Shown: in pieces, positions 49,976 to 60,200 of the stretch
Layout of the letters: every line of letters begins with the position of its first letter
Numbering within the stretch: position 1 is the stretch's first letter
Assembly: GCA_018136815.1 (NCBI GenBank)
Contig: CM030933.1
Location: 7,169,137-7,233,136 of the forward strand
Direction: 5' to 3'
DNA: 64,000 nt
From: Isochrysis galbana
Taxonomy: Eukaryota; Haptophyta; Isochrysidales; Isochrysidaceae
The notes under the pieces: generated by a model
The model's input: only the letters and a program-made list of their open reading frames with translations
What the model was told of the DNA's origin: nothing
The model's database searches: none
Program-made: the position numbers and the translations under genes

Positions 49976-50496
49976 AACGAAGAGACCGAAGACGCGTCGA
50001 ATCTACCTAGCCCACCCCCTTGGGCAGGGCCGTCGGGGGGTGAATCCAGGGATGAAGATGCGTCGAAAGACCTAGGAGAGTTAGAAGGAACCGATGACAG
50101 CATAGTATCCGTAGAAATAGATTCCAAGAGGGGCAGCGAGCGAGAATCGGCCCCTAACATCCTAATAGCGTGCGGAGTAATAGAAGAACTTGTAGACGTA
50201 CACGAATTTCGGAGAGTCGGGTCGCGACTATCTCCGGGGCAAACCTGTTTCCAGGAGCCCGGGTCAAGTGTCGACTCCGGCTTCCGAGATAGCCGTCCGG
50301 CGGGGGCTTCAGCCGGCGAGGCGGCTCCCACCGTCGAAGACTGAATGGAGCTAGAGACAGGGGGAGAATCGCCGCGTTGACAGCTCTTCTCCCCAAGCGA
50401 CGTAGGGATCGGATCGGGATGGTGGTGGTGGCGTTCGGGCCCACCGCCCGAGATGTTCTCCGCCAGGGTTTGAGGGACGGGGACCCCGCCGGACCC

Positions 50497-53214
50497 CTAC
50501 TGAGGCTTAACCCGGACCATCGAGCGAAGAAGCTTATGAATGTGCTCGTCCGATCCACACTCTCCGCAGCCAGCCTCACACAGAAAGCGGATATATGGCT
50601 GACAGATGACGGGGTTGTGAGCACCGTCTCCCGTGCCATATTTCCAGGCTTCGCTGGATGGAGTGCCAGGAGGAGCGTGAGGTCGGAAAGCGCAGAAGGC
50701 ACAGCCGTTTTCGTTCGTCCATTCGGTGATTCCCCTATTGATATCGTCCGTCCGTGGAGTTTCCATTGAATTATCGGCCGGTCGGCACTGTGCTAGCGCC
50801 GCCGAGACCCTTGGGTGCTTGGCATAGCCTGCTACGGCCCAGAAGCGGGCTCGGGCCCGATTCCAAAGCTCGGGCGTCCACCGGGATACGCCCAAATCGG
50901 GCGGTAGCCCTTGGCCGTTCGCCGGCGGATCGCAGCGACGGCTGGGCGGCCGAGACGAGCCTCCCTTTCGACCCGGTGGATCGGTCAGTATAGCCGGCAA
51001 CGGTGAGTTGGAGTGGTAACTTGCCGGCGGTGCAGCAGCCCGATAATCAGGCTTCGAAGCAGGCGAATGTCCCTGTCCGCGAAGAGCTTCCGCCACGGTA
51101 GCTTGGACGGCCGCCTGCACGGCGGCAACCATGTCCGTGGTCGAAGCGGTCTTCTGGGACGAGGAAGTCTCGTTCTTTGCCTCGCCTGAGGCCTTAGTGC
51201 GTACGCTAGCCACGGTTTGCTTCGTCAAGGGCCGGGATTGATGACGCTTCACCCGGGCCTGCTCGTAAGGGCTGAGGTACCGTTGGCAGAGGTTGACGCA
51301 CGAGAGCGCCGACCGACCTAGCTCGTGGTTCTCTACGCGGAAACGAGTCTCCGCGAGCACCTCCGCAAATTTAATAGCATTATCGACGCCGCGCTGAGGA
51401 TCAACCTTATCGTTTCGAATGATTTCTTCGAACCTCTGGTTGATCTCATGGGCCATGTTTGGGTGATCCCACACGTTGGTGGAGTCAACCGCGGAATCGC
51501 CAAGCTTGCGGATGTAGGCGCGAACCAAATTCTTGCTGAGCTCACATAGATCAGCGCCGGCCTCGCGCTCCCTCATGCGGTCCCACTCCATCGACGCCGA
51601 GTCTTTCGCGAAACCATCGGCCCCGTTTGCGAAGGTCCCGTCGCATTTGCGAAGAAGGACGTCAGCAGCGAGGACAGGGTTGAGAGCGAGAGCGCGATCC
51701 TCCACTAGATCAAGGAGGAAGGCGAAGATGCGGGAATTGCCGCTGGAATTGGCGCCGGCTGCCGCGAGGAGGGAGGTAAATATTTCGCGATGATCGCAGC
51801 CGAGCGCTAGTGCCCGCTCCAACGGCTTGATGAGCGTGAGTCGAAATTCGTTCCAGGCTGTTGCCGCCGTTTGCACGTTATCGGAGGCGAGGGCCTTTGG
51901 GAAGCGGAGCTCCGAAAGCTCTTTGCCCATCCTGACCTGATGGTGAAGGGTTTGCTCGGCTGAAAAGCGGCTACGCACCCATTTGAGCAAGTGGTCCTCC
52001 TCCATGAAAATTCGGCAATGCCAAACGTTGCCCGCCAGGGAGAGGTTGCTCTTCAAAATGGTGTGGATGAGCTCATGCTCGTCGGAGTCGCGGTAAAGTG
52101 CGGCCAGATCGCGTGAGGGCAGGGCGAGGAGATTTTTCCACTCGTTTACAACTGCCTCTCGCTCATCCATCCCCACCGCAAGGCAGGGGTCGCGAGGGTG
52201 GCGGAACGGCACCATCGGGGTCGGGCCCCGGTAAAGGCTCTGATCCTGGCGGCGGGGTTCCGATTTGGAGGTCGGGTACGCCGACCGTGGAACCCTAGAA
52301 GCCGGAGAGGCGTGGCCCTTTGGGTCTAGAGCAGGAGGCTCGCCCATGGGTGGTTCCCTCTGAACCGGCCTAGCAGAATCCGCAGCCGCCTCGGTCCGAT
52401 CCATGGACGGACTTGAAGCGGGCTCTTGACGGGCTTGGAGTAGCTGAGTCAGGGCTTTGAACCCTGCTTCAACTTGATCCCGGAGAAGCCCCTCCCTCGC
52501 CTCTGCCGCGGCAAGGGATGAATGTAGGCGCTCCACAGCCCCTTTTAGGGTGTTGGTCTCCGCCTGAAGCCTTGCCATTTCCGCATCCTGACGCGCCGCG
52601 GCCGTCTCGATCGGGGTGATCTCTTGATCAAGGACCCCTTTTGATGACGGCGGGGCATAGTCCCGGTAAGCGGGGCTTCGGAAGCTGATCCCCTCCCCTT
52701 CACCGACCTCAGACTCATCATCTCGAAGGTGAGGAGGGGGGTCAAACTGAATCAGAGGGAGGGGACCCTCCTCCACCTCATTGGCCAACTCAGCGACGCT
52801 GAAGTTGGCCTCATGCGGGAGAGGGTCATGCTCCACCATGGCCCGCTGTGATTGCACCCGGTGGGTGCCGAAGGAAGCGGACAAATCCTCGCCATCCGCC
52901 ACGAGCTGATCGGAGCCAGTCGTGGAGATAGCAGCCGGGGTGATGGGTGCCATTGGTGTAGCCTCAGAAGCCGTGGGATCACTCGGACATCCCACGGGAG
53001 CAAAAGCTGCAGCGGGCAGAGAAGGTTCCCTGAGGGGTTCCTCCTCTGCGGCCGAGGACGCAAGCTTCGATTTCGTGCTTGTCGAGTCGAGCGCTACCGG
53101 AGGGCTCTGAGCCACTCCGTCGCGAGCGGCACCGGCGGCTAGCGCGGCGCTTTGTCCCTCCTCCCCACCGGGAGTCGGGTGAATGAAATTCTGGACTGGG
53201 TCGGGCAACCCCAT
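50497..53214 (-). CDS. gag: Gag of element 2, intact (905 aa)
   Basis: ATG at 53214 lies inside the 5' LTR; the longer frame to 53379 starts TTG. The first 45 codons are LTR sequence and the frame crosses the LTR/internal junction at 53080 (codons for STSTKSK). A coiled-coil-like stretch (AEMARLQAETNTLKGAVERLHSSL) lies near residue 220, the capsid-like region near 350-600, and the Cys/His-rich C-terminus (CAFC ... WKYGTGDGAHNPVIC ... CEAGCGECGSD) near 845-895. It has Trp (VWDHPN) where element 1 gag has TAG. It ends CAG-TAG-GGG and the frame stays open for about 204 codons beyond. As an intact gag it might still make particles, while lacking its own enzymes. Confidence 0.85.
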   Translation of the reverse strand: MGLPDPVQNFIHPTPGGEEGQSAALAAGAARDGVAQSPPVALDSTSTKSKLASSAAEEEPLREPSLPAAAFAPVGCPSDPTASEATPMAPITPAAISTTGSDQLVADGEDLSASFGTHRVQSQRAMVEHDPLPHEANFSVAELANEVEEGPLPLIQFDPPPHLRDDESEVGEGEGISFRSPAYRDYAPPSSKGVLDQEITPIETAAARQDAEMARLQAETNTLKGAVERLHSSLAAAEAREGLLRDQVEAGFKALTQLLQARQEPASSPSMDRTEAAADSARPVQREPPMGEPPALDPKGHASPASRVPRSAYPTSKSEPRRQDQSLYRGPTPMVPFRHPRDPCLAVGMDEREAVVNEWKNLLALPSRDLAALYRDSDEHELIHTILKSNLSLAGNVWHCRIFMEEDHLLKWVRSRFSAEQTLHHQVRMGKELSELRFPKALASDNVQTAATAWNEFRLTLIKPLERALALGCDHREIFTSLLAAAGANSSGNSRIFAFLLDLVEDRALALNPVLAADVLLRKCDGTFANGADGFAKDSASMEWDRMREREAGADLCELSKNLVRAYIRKLGDSAVDSTNVWDHPNMAHEINQRFEEIIRNDKVDPQRGVDNAIKFAEVLAETRFRVENHELGRSALSCVNLCQRYLSPYEQARVKRHQSRPLTKQTVASVRTKASGEAKNETSSSQKTASTTDMVAAVQAAVQATVAEALRGQGHSPASKPDYRAAAPPASYHSNSPLPAILTDPPGRKGGSSRPPSRRCDPPANGQGLPPDLGVSRWTPELWNRARARFWAVAGYAKHPRVSAALAQCRPADNSMETPRTDDINRGITEWTNENGCAFCAFRPHAPPGTPSSEAWKYGTGDGAHNPVICQPYIRFLCEAGCGECGSDEHIHKLLRSMVRVKPQ

Positions 53215-54402
53215 TTGGGTGTCTGGACGGGGAACGAACGGCGAACGAAGGGCTGTGGGGCGGCGAGGCGCTCCTAGCGGCCCTAGTGTGTTGGGTTTTG
53301 AGAGATTGTTAGACCTACAAAGAACTCTTCCCTCAGGGAGGGAGCCTAGGCTGCTAGAGTGCAGCGACGCAGCGAACAACGACGGACAAAGAGCCTGAGA
53401 ACAACAGGTTACACCGACTCACGAACACACCGGAATCATTCACCCAAACAAAGCAAATTATGAAGCAACCGCGACCCCAAATCACCGATAACTCAAACAC
53501 GTCGCGAGAGACGGAGAGAGAGAGCGAGAGAGAGAGAGACTCCGCAGCGACGGCCGGAGCGTGTCTCCGTTGTAACTTCCCCACGTAGCGGAGAGTCCGA
53601 AGGGGAGCGTCATGTCGCGCGACCACGGCGATCACTTTGGATACAGATCGCAACGAGATGTTTTCACGACCGAATAAATCTTGCCGTTGAGCGTGAACCT
53701 TCTAGACGCTTCTAACGAACAACCCTGAGTAGCAACCAAGGGGAAGAAACACCAAAGGGGCCAAGGCTTGCATGTAGCTTGCATCAAGGGGAAAGATTGC
53801 CTCACCTAGGAAGCGAACCTACACCGATCTCCAAGGGGAGATGGCAAATTAAACCTCAAATCTCGAGCGGCTAGAGCAACCGACTCGCTCGCCAAAACCT
53901 TGACCGAGAAGAAAGAAGCAAGGACCTACAAGCCAAGGGTAGCGGACCTAGGGAATGTGAGAGGAAATTTCCGAACGCCAACGCCAAACGCCGAACGCGG
54001 GAAGGCAACGAAACCCTAACCAGGCCAAGCAGAACCTACGAAGAACAGGCCTGGACAACAACGAAAGTCAGCAGGTCCCAAGAAAGAACCGGAACCCAAC
54101 AAGAAACAACAAGCCTTGCAAGAAGCTAAACAAGCCTTCACAAGGTAACTCGAGAGCCTGAGACAAGCGCGCAGCGAGTGACAGGCGACCTGGCTCCTTT
54201 GGGTCAAGATTACCCGAAAGGAGGAAACCTGGAATCTAGACTTGACAAACAGGCTAGAAGGAACGAAACAAGAACTCGAATTCTAGATCGCTAGGGACGA
54301 ACCCTACCAACCTAGAAGTACCTGAGCTTCACCGTGTGGCCGCACGGCGAAGGACCTGGAAATAAGAGCCTGGAAATCGCATCATCTAGGATGAATGCGA
54401 CA
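53080..54402 (-). repeat. Element 2 5' LTR (1323 bp)
   Basis: TGTCGAGTC at the left end and GAATGCGACA at the right. Left end placed by analogy with element 1: both have GTGCT just outside TGTC. The element-strand bases following the LTR are AGCACGAAATC, the same as element 1 apart from one base. Confidence 0.75.
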
Positions 54403-54781
54403 AGAGCCCGCGAGAGAGGCGTGCACCAGGGGCGGGGGGGGGGGTGATGAGTTGCAATCACCAAAGTGCACGCCGTCGGGCCTTCCCCCCGCGGGGGATG
54501 CGCCTCCGTGACGCGCGCGCGGAAGCTTCCATGCGCACGCACAGAGTCCCCACCAACGCGGTGCGCACCGCGCTCCATCTCCGCCCCCAGGGTTCCCGCC
54601 CGCCCTCCGCGCCCAGAGTTCCCCCGCGGAAAGAGTGAACGCACGGCGTGCACCTTCCTGGAAGTCCACAGTTGTATATAGAGCAGTATTTTAAAATTAA
54701 ATGAAGACTAGCATAACAACTTTTTTCTCTGCTTCCCCCCGCGGTGCATGTTCCCCCGGGGGGACGCCGTGTCAACGCTTT

Positions 54782-55108
54782 TCAAAGCAACGGTGTAACG
54801 TCCCAACCTTCACCCTTCATATATTCTAGTGTCATCCTCCTGGGGTCCATCCGCATATTTTGTTGTATACGGTTGAACTCGGATATCAGTTCTTCTAGGT
54901 AAAAACGGTAGTCCGGTAGAGTTTCAATATTCCAACCTTCACGCCTCATCTCCTTCATTATGTCAATGTTGTCGTATTTATTATTATCGTCTGGTCTGTG
55001 CATTCCGAAGTATTCCTGCGCTTCTGCTACTTCCCGTAAGTTTTCATTCTTCCGTCTTTTGTACTCGGTTAAAGAGTTGTTTCCTCGAAAGTATATGCGC
55101 GGATACAT
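54782..55108 (-). CDS. Small hypothetical ORF with two GW(D/N)-motif copies
   Basis: 108 residues (MYPRIYFRGNNSLTEYK ...), AT-richer than its surroundings. It has two similar segments: REGWNIETLPDYRFYLEELI near the middle and KGEGWDVTPLL at the C-terminus. A third related segment, EDGWDVTQLPRYRYETI, is on the minus strand at 2340-2393. The motif is therefore repeated within the protein and between loci. Not recognised; probably part of a mobile element protein. The ORF is short, so coding status is uncertain. Confidence 0.4.
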   Translation of the reverse strand: MYPRIYFRGNNSLTEYKRRKNENLREVAEAQEYFGMHRPDDNNKYDNIDIMKEMRREGWNIETLPDYRFYLEELISEFNRIQQNMRMDPRRMTLEYMKGEGWDVTPLL

Positions 55109-55999
55109 GTTCCCTACTTGCCCAGGAAGAAAAAAAATGATGGGAGATCAAAACACCAAATTACTCCCTCTGTCACCAAAAATAGATAATCCTTAATAGC
55201 ACGTGTAGATTTGTATGGCCGTCGATGGGATTGCACGGCGTGCGCTTGACGAAACTTTCCACGCACGGGATCCCCGCGCATGTGATTGCCACTCATCATG
55301 CGCACGGCGTGCACACGCATCTGGCGAAAATCCAGAGTCTTCTTCCCAGACATCCACCACCTACACCCCGCTTCACTCTCCTCTTCCCCCACAAGCCTCT
55401 CTCCTTCGCCATGGGATGTGAGAAAAAGACGAAGAAGATGAAAACTCAGCCCGCGTAGCTGGGGGTTACTGCGTGTGTAGAGAGTGGGGGAGCGTGATTA
55501 GCTTTGTACTCATCATCCTCGTAATAATAATATTATTGTGGCTACCCAAAAAGAAAACAGCACCCGTTGATAAGAAAAAACTGGCCCTCTTTTGACGGAA
55601 CGCGACTTTCGGGTCCTCCGCGGGGACGCCGTGCGTGCGCATGTCGACTGGTTTCTCTGCGGTTCCCTCCAATTACGTAAACATGCAATACAAGAGAGAT
55701 ATCTCACGGGACACGTGTGATGAGTTGCAATCACCCATGTGCATCGACTCCGCGTGGGCCCACATGTGCTGCTAGCAGACACCCCTTGGGTGGGCCTGCA
55801 CACTCACCCTCACTCAGCCCTTGCATGCTGGCAGGGGCTGAGCTGACCGAGTGCTTCCTTGAGTTCCCGACCCCCTTTCCGTCTATTAGTTTCCCGCGCG
55901 TTCCCCCCCCCCCCCCCCCCCGCGCGTGACGTTTTCCCTCTCGGTGTCTCCCGAACGCTCTGCGCCACCGCTCGAGCGCCCCTCGTGCCCTTCCCGTCC

Positions 56000-56560
56000 G
56001 CTCTCGTCTCCGCCCTTGTGCCCCAGTGCCCCGTGATGTCCGAGGGCGCGCCCACGCCATCCGTCCTGTCCCCGCGTGCTCTCCCCGCTCCCCATCGCTC
56101 GCTCTCCATGCCCCAAGTGGGTCAAAGTTCTCATGTCATGCCTCACCCCTCACCCTCACTCACACCCACCCACACCACAGCCACAGCTCCACCAGACCAA
56201 CCCCAACCACACGCCTGAACCAGACTCCCATCGTACTGACTCCCCCCTTCACCACTGAGACACAGAGACCTCGAGCCGCCAGGAAGGCACCCAAGGCCAG
56301 CGAGGCCAGCGAGGGAGAGGCAGGGGAGGCCCGGGGCCCAGCGGCCCAGCCCAGCCTCCACTACCCCCTGAGCTGGCCCAGCTGGCCCTCTGGGGGGGAC
56401 CCGAGGGTCCCTTCAGAGGGGGGCCATGGCGCGCGCGGGCATCGCACGCCGGAAGAGAACGAAGAGAACGACGAGGAAAGAACGACAAAAAAACCACACG
56501 ATCTGACTCGAGAAAAGGAAAAGGTAATACTAACGCCTGTTTACGAGATGTTCACAGGAT
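56000..56560 (+). repeat. Dispersed GC-rich repeat, copy 2
   Basis: Shares GCGAGGGAGAGGCAGG, CCCAGCCTCCACT.CCCCCTGAGCT and GGCCCTCTGGG with 19760-19870. ORFs across it are Ala/Pro/Glu-rich and not claimed as genes. Confidence 0.6.
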
Positions 56561-57252
56561 GACACCCGTGGCGACAGGCGGGCACCGCGAAAGCGCGGCG
56601 CCAGACGAAAACGACTGAAGAGGCGGGGGCCACAAAACAAGAAAACAAAAAAGGTAAGAGACACGCACGTTTACATCTGTCCGCAGAGATAGAGATGACA
56701 GGCCTGCCCCAGCCCGCCTGGCCCGTCGTAGTGCACGCGGGCCCACCCCCCATAGGGGGGGGTAGCGGGAGCGGGGGTGAGAGTGTGGGGTTTAGGCGAT
56801 GGCGTGTGCGATACCGGAGGGGTGTGAGTCAGTAGCAGCATAGCGGGCACCTTCAAGAATATGTATTTTTTTCAAGATGAACAAAACTTCACGAAATAAA
56901 GCGGCACGTAGAAACCCCCGGGTATGGACAGATTAAGTACATATATCCGGTGCCCCTTGGCTTTAGGTCTGAGGCTGCCCCATTTCTTGTGCGCCGCAAA
57001 ACCATCAACGGCGTGTGCGTAGATGTTTAGGAGGAAGCCTCCCGCTACATCCACTGACAACCTGGTGCTAAGTAATCACCCTCACTCAACTGCTCGCCAA
57101 TGCACACTGCTTCAAGCACTGCTGTGTGGTCCATCATTTCTCTTGACCGACCGGATTGTGAGAGAGGCATGCTGGCCTGCATGCATGATTTCATTTGCGC
57201 TCAGCGTCCCCTCTCCCAATACGCTTCCATCGACATGGGATCTTGGTGACGA

Positions 57253-60200
57253 TTACACTAGTTCATCCTCGTCGTTCTGCGGCAAATAGTGCCCGCGAGA
57301 CTGATTGTCGCTGCGTGTCTTGATGCGCCTTGTGATCAGAGCGGCGATGCCTGCAATCATCAATAAGAAGAGCGGGATTGAGCCGAGAGCCTCTCGATGG
57401 GGAGGACTATGGGTAGCTGCAGGTTCCACACGGATTGCTTCGATTGGTGATGGAGCTTGCGCTGCCGAGGATGCGCTGGCGGCAAGAGCCGACGGCAAGC
57501 CGGAGAGCGTGGCGAAGTCGTTGCCGGTCGCCTGACTGAGGGAACCAAATTTTTGGGCTGTGGCAGCACCGTCCGCCTTCCCCTCAGAAAAGGCCTCCGC
57601 TGTTTCGGCGCCGGCCTTAGCGTAAGCAAGACCAGCTTGAATGCCAGTGTGCATGAACTCCTCCCAATTATGCACCGTCGGCTGAGTGGTCGGCTGGGTG
57701 GGTGCTGAAGCGGAGTTAACTGCGGCGGGCGTAACTGTGGCGACTGCCTTGCTTGCCTGAGGGGCGGGTGAAAGTGTGGTCGTCGATGGGGTGCTCGCAG
57801 CCATCGCCGGAGAACCTCCACTCAGCACGGCAAAGTTGCTCCCTGTCTGTTGGCTGAGTTCTCCAAACTTCTGCCCAGTTGCGGCGCCATCTGCCTTGCC
57901 AGCGCTGAAGTCCCCGGCCGTCTCAGCACCCGCCATCGCGTAATTGATTCCTGTGTTGATGCCGGTGCTCATGAACTCTTGCCACGTGTGTACGGACTGT
58001 GTTGTTGCCACGCTCGGACCCTGGGGTTGGGTTGCTGTGGAATCGGAGCTACTGGTGGGCGTGGAGCTGGTGCTTGTGGCGGCCTTTTCCGGTGCAGGCG
58101 CCGAGATCGCAGCGAAACCGGCCTTCGTCGCCGCGCCAGAGTCCTGGTACGCCGCACCCTCCTTCTGGAAGTCGAAGTTGGGGTCGGTGGCGAAGCGGAA
58201 CGCCGTGTTGCCGCCCTGCGAGGCAAAGTTGCCGCCCGTCGACACTCCCTCTTTCATGAAGCTCTGCCAGCCACCCTTCTCGGGAGCGGCAGCCGCCGCC
58301 GAGATGGGCGCATCTGCCGGCGCAGTCTGGGGAGCGAGACCCGCGAGGCCGCCAAACATTGACTGAGTCTGAGCGCCCGACTGCTGGTAGGCCTCGCCCT
58401 CCTTCTGGAAGTTGAAGTTGGGGTCGGTGAAGAAGCGGAAGCCCGTGTCCGCCCCCTGCTCCGCAAACTTGACGCCCGTCTGAAGGCCACCCTGCGCAAA
58501 CGGCATCCAGCCACCCGCTTTGCCGGTCGGCGCTGCGGCGCCATCCGCAACCTCGTCAGACTTCTCAGGCGCAGGCGCCGAGATCGCAGCGAAACCGGCC
58601 TTCGTCGCCGCGCCAGAGTCCTGGTACGCCGCACCCTCCTTCTGGAAGTCGAAGTTGCCGCCTGTCGACACTCCCTCTTTCGTGAAGCTCTGCCAGCCAC
58701 CCTTCTCGGGAGCCGCAGCCGCCGCCGAGATGGGCGCATCTGCCGGCGCAGTCTGAGGAGTGAGACCCGCGAGGCCGCCAAACATTGACTGAGTCTGAGC
58801 GCCCGACTGCTGGTAGGCCTCGCCCTCCTTCTGGAAGTTGAAGTTGGGGTCGGTGAAGAAGCGGAAGCCCGTGTCCGCCCCCTGCTCCGCAAACTTGACG
58901 CCCGTCTGAAGGCCACCCTGCGCAAACGGCATCCAGCCACCCGCTTTGCCGGTCGGCGCTGCGGCGCCATCCGCAACCTCGTCAGACTTCTCAGGCGCAG
59001 GCGCCGAGATCGCAGCGAAACCGGCCTTCGTCGCCGCGCCAGAGTCCTGGTACGCCGCACCCTCCTTCTGGAAGTCGAAGTTGGGGTCGGTGGCGAAGCG
59101 GAACGCCGTGTTGCCGCCTTGCGAGGCAAAGTTGCCGCCCGTCGACACTCCCTCTTTCATGAAGCTCTGCCAGCCACCCTTCTCGGGAGCGGCAGCCGCC
59201 GCCGAGATGGGCGCATCTGCCGGCGCAGTCTGAGGAGCGAGACCCGCGAGGCCGCCAAACATTGACTGAGTCTGAGCGCCCGACTGCTGGTAGGCCTCGC
59301 CCTCCTTCTGGAAGTTGAAGTTGGGGTCGGTGAAGAAGCGGAAGCCCGTGTCCGCCCCCTGCTCCGCAAACTTGACGCCCGTCTGAAGGCCACCCTGCGC
59401 AAACGGCATCCAGCCACCCGCTTTGCCGGTCGGCGCTGCGGCGCCATCCGCAACCTCGTCAGACTTCTCAGGCGCAGGCGCCGAGATCGCAGCGAAACCG
59501 GCCTTCGTCGCCGCGCCAGAGTCCTGGTACGCCGCACCCTCCTTCTGGAAGTCGAAGTTGCCGCCTGTCGACACTCCCTCTTTCGTGAAGCTCTGCCAGC
59601 CACCCTTCTCGGGAGCGGCAGCCGCCGCCGAGATGGGCGCATCTGCCGGCGCAGTCTGAGGAGCGAGACCCGCGAGGCCGCCAAACATTGACTGAGTCTG
59701 AGCGCCCGACTGCTGGTAGGCCTCGCCCTCCTTCTGGAAGTTGAAGTTGGGGTCGGTGAAGAAGCGGAAGCCCGTGTCCGCCCCCTGCTCCGCAAACTTG
59801 ACGCCCGTCTGAAGGCCACCCTGCGCAAACGGCATCCAGCCACCCGCTTTGCCGGTCGGCGCTGCGGCGCCATCCGCAACCTCGTCAGACTTCTCAGGCG
59901 CAGGCGCCGAGATCGCAGCGAAACCGGCCTTCGTCGCCGCGCCAGAGTCCTGGTACGCCGCACCCTCCTTCTGGAAGTCGAAGTTGGGGTCGGTGGCGAA
60001 GCGGAACGCCGTGTTGCCGCCTTGCGAGGCAAAGTTGCCGCCCGTCGACACTCCCTCTTTCATGAAGCTCTGCCAGCCACCCTTCTCGGGAGCGGCAGCC
60101 GCCGCCGAGATGGGCGCATCTGCCGGCGCAGTCTGGGGAGCGAGACCCGCGAGGCCGCCAAACATTGACTGAGTCTGAGCGCCCGACTGCTGGTAGGCCT

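Larger units (their letters stand above)
47957..54402 (-). mobile_element. Chromovirus element 2, large internal deletion of pol
   Basis: Minus-strand element with near-identical direct repeats of about 1.31 kb at 47957-49270 and 53080-54402 (constant offset 5132). Both right ends are GAATGCGACA. Internally it has gag (50497-53214), a TAG, about 200 codons of the pol N-terminal linker and then directly a chromodomain (49658-49975). The methyltransferase-like domain, PR, RT, RNase H and IN are absent, so it cannot move by itself. The left end of the 3' LTR lacks the first 9 bp (TGTCGAGTC) of the 5' LTR and no target duplication is visible, pointing to rearrangement at that edge. Confidence 0.9.
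54403..57252. other. Repeat-rich intergenic region
   Basis: Holds GCACG-S-CGTGC repeat clusters (54450-54780, 55220-55330, 55620-55760), a small AT-richer ORF (54782-55108), a Stowaway-like CTCCCTCTGTCACC end (about 55160-55185), a GACGGAACGCGAC motif (55594-55606), the GGGTGGGCCTGCACACTCA repeat (55775-55850), a poly-C run (55907-55921) and the GC-rich repeat of 19508-20013 (56000-56560). 56560-57252 shows no gene. Confidence 0.6.
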
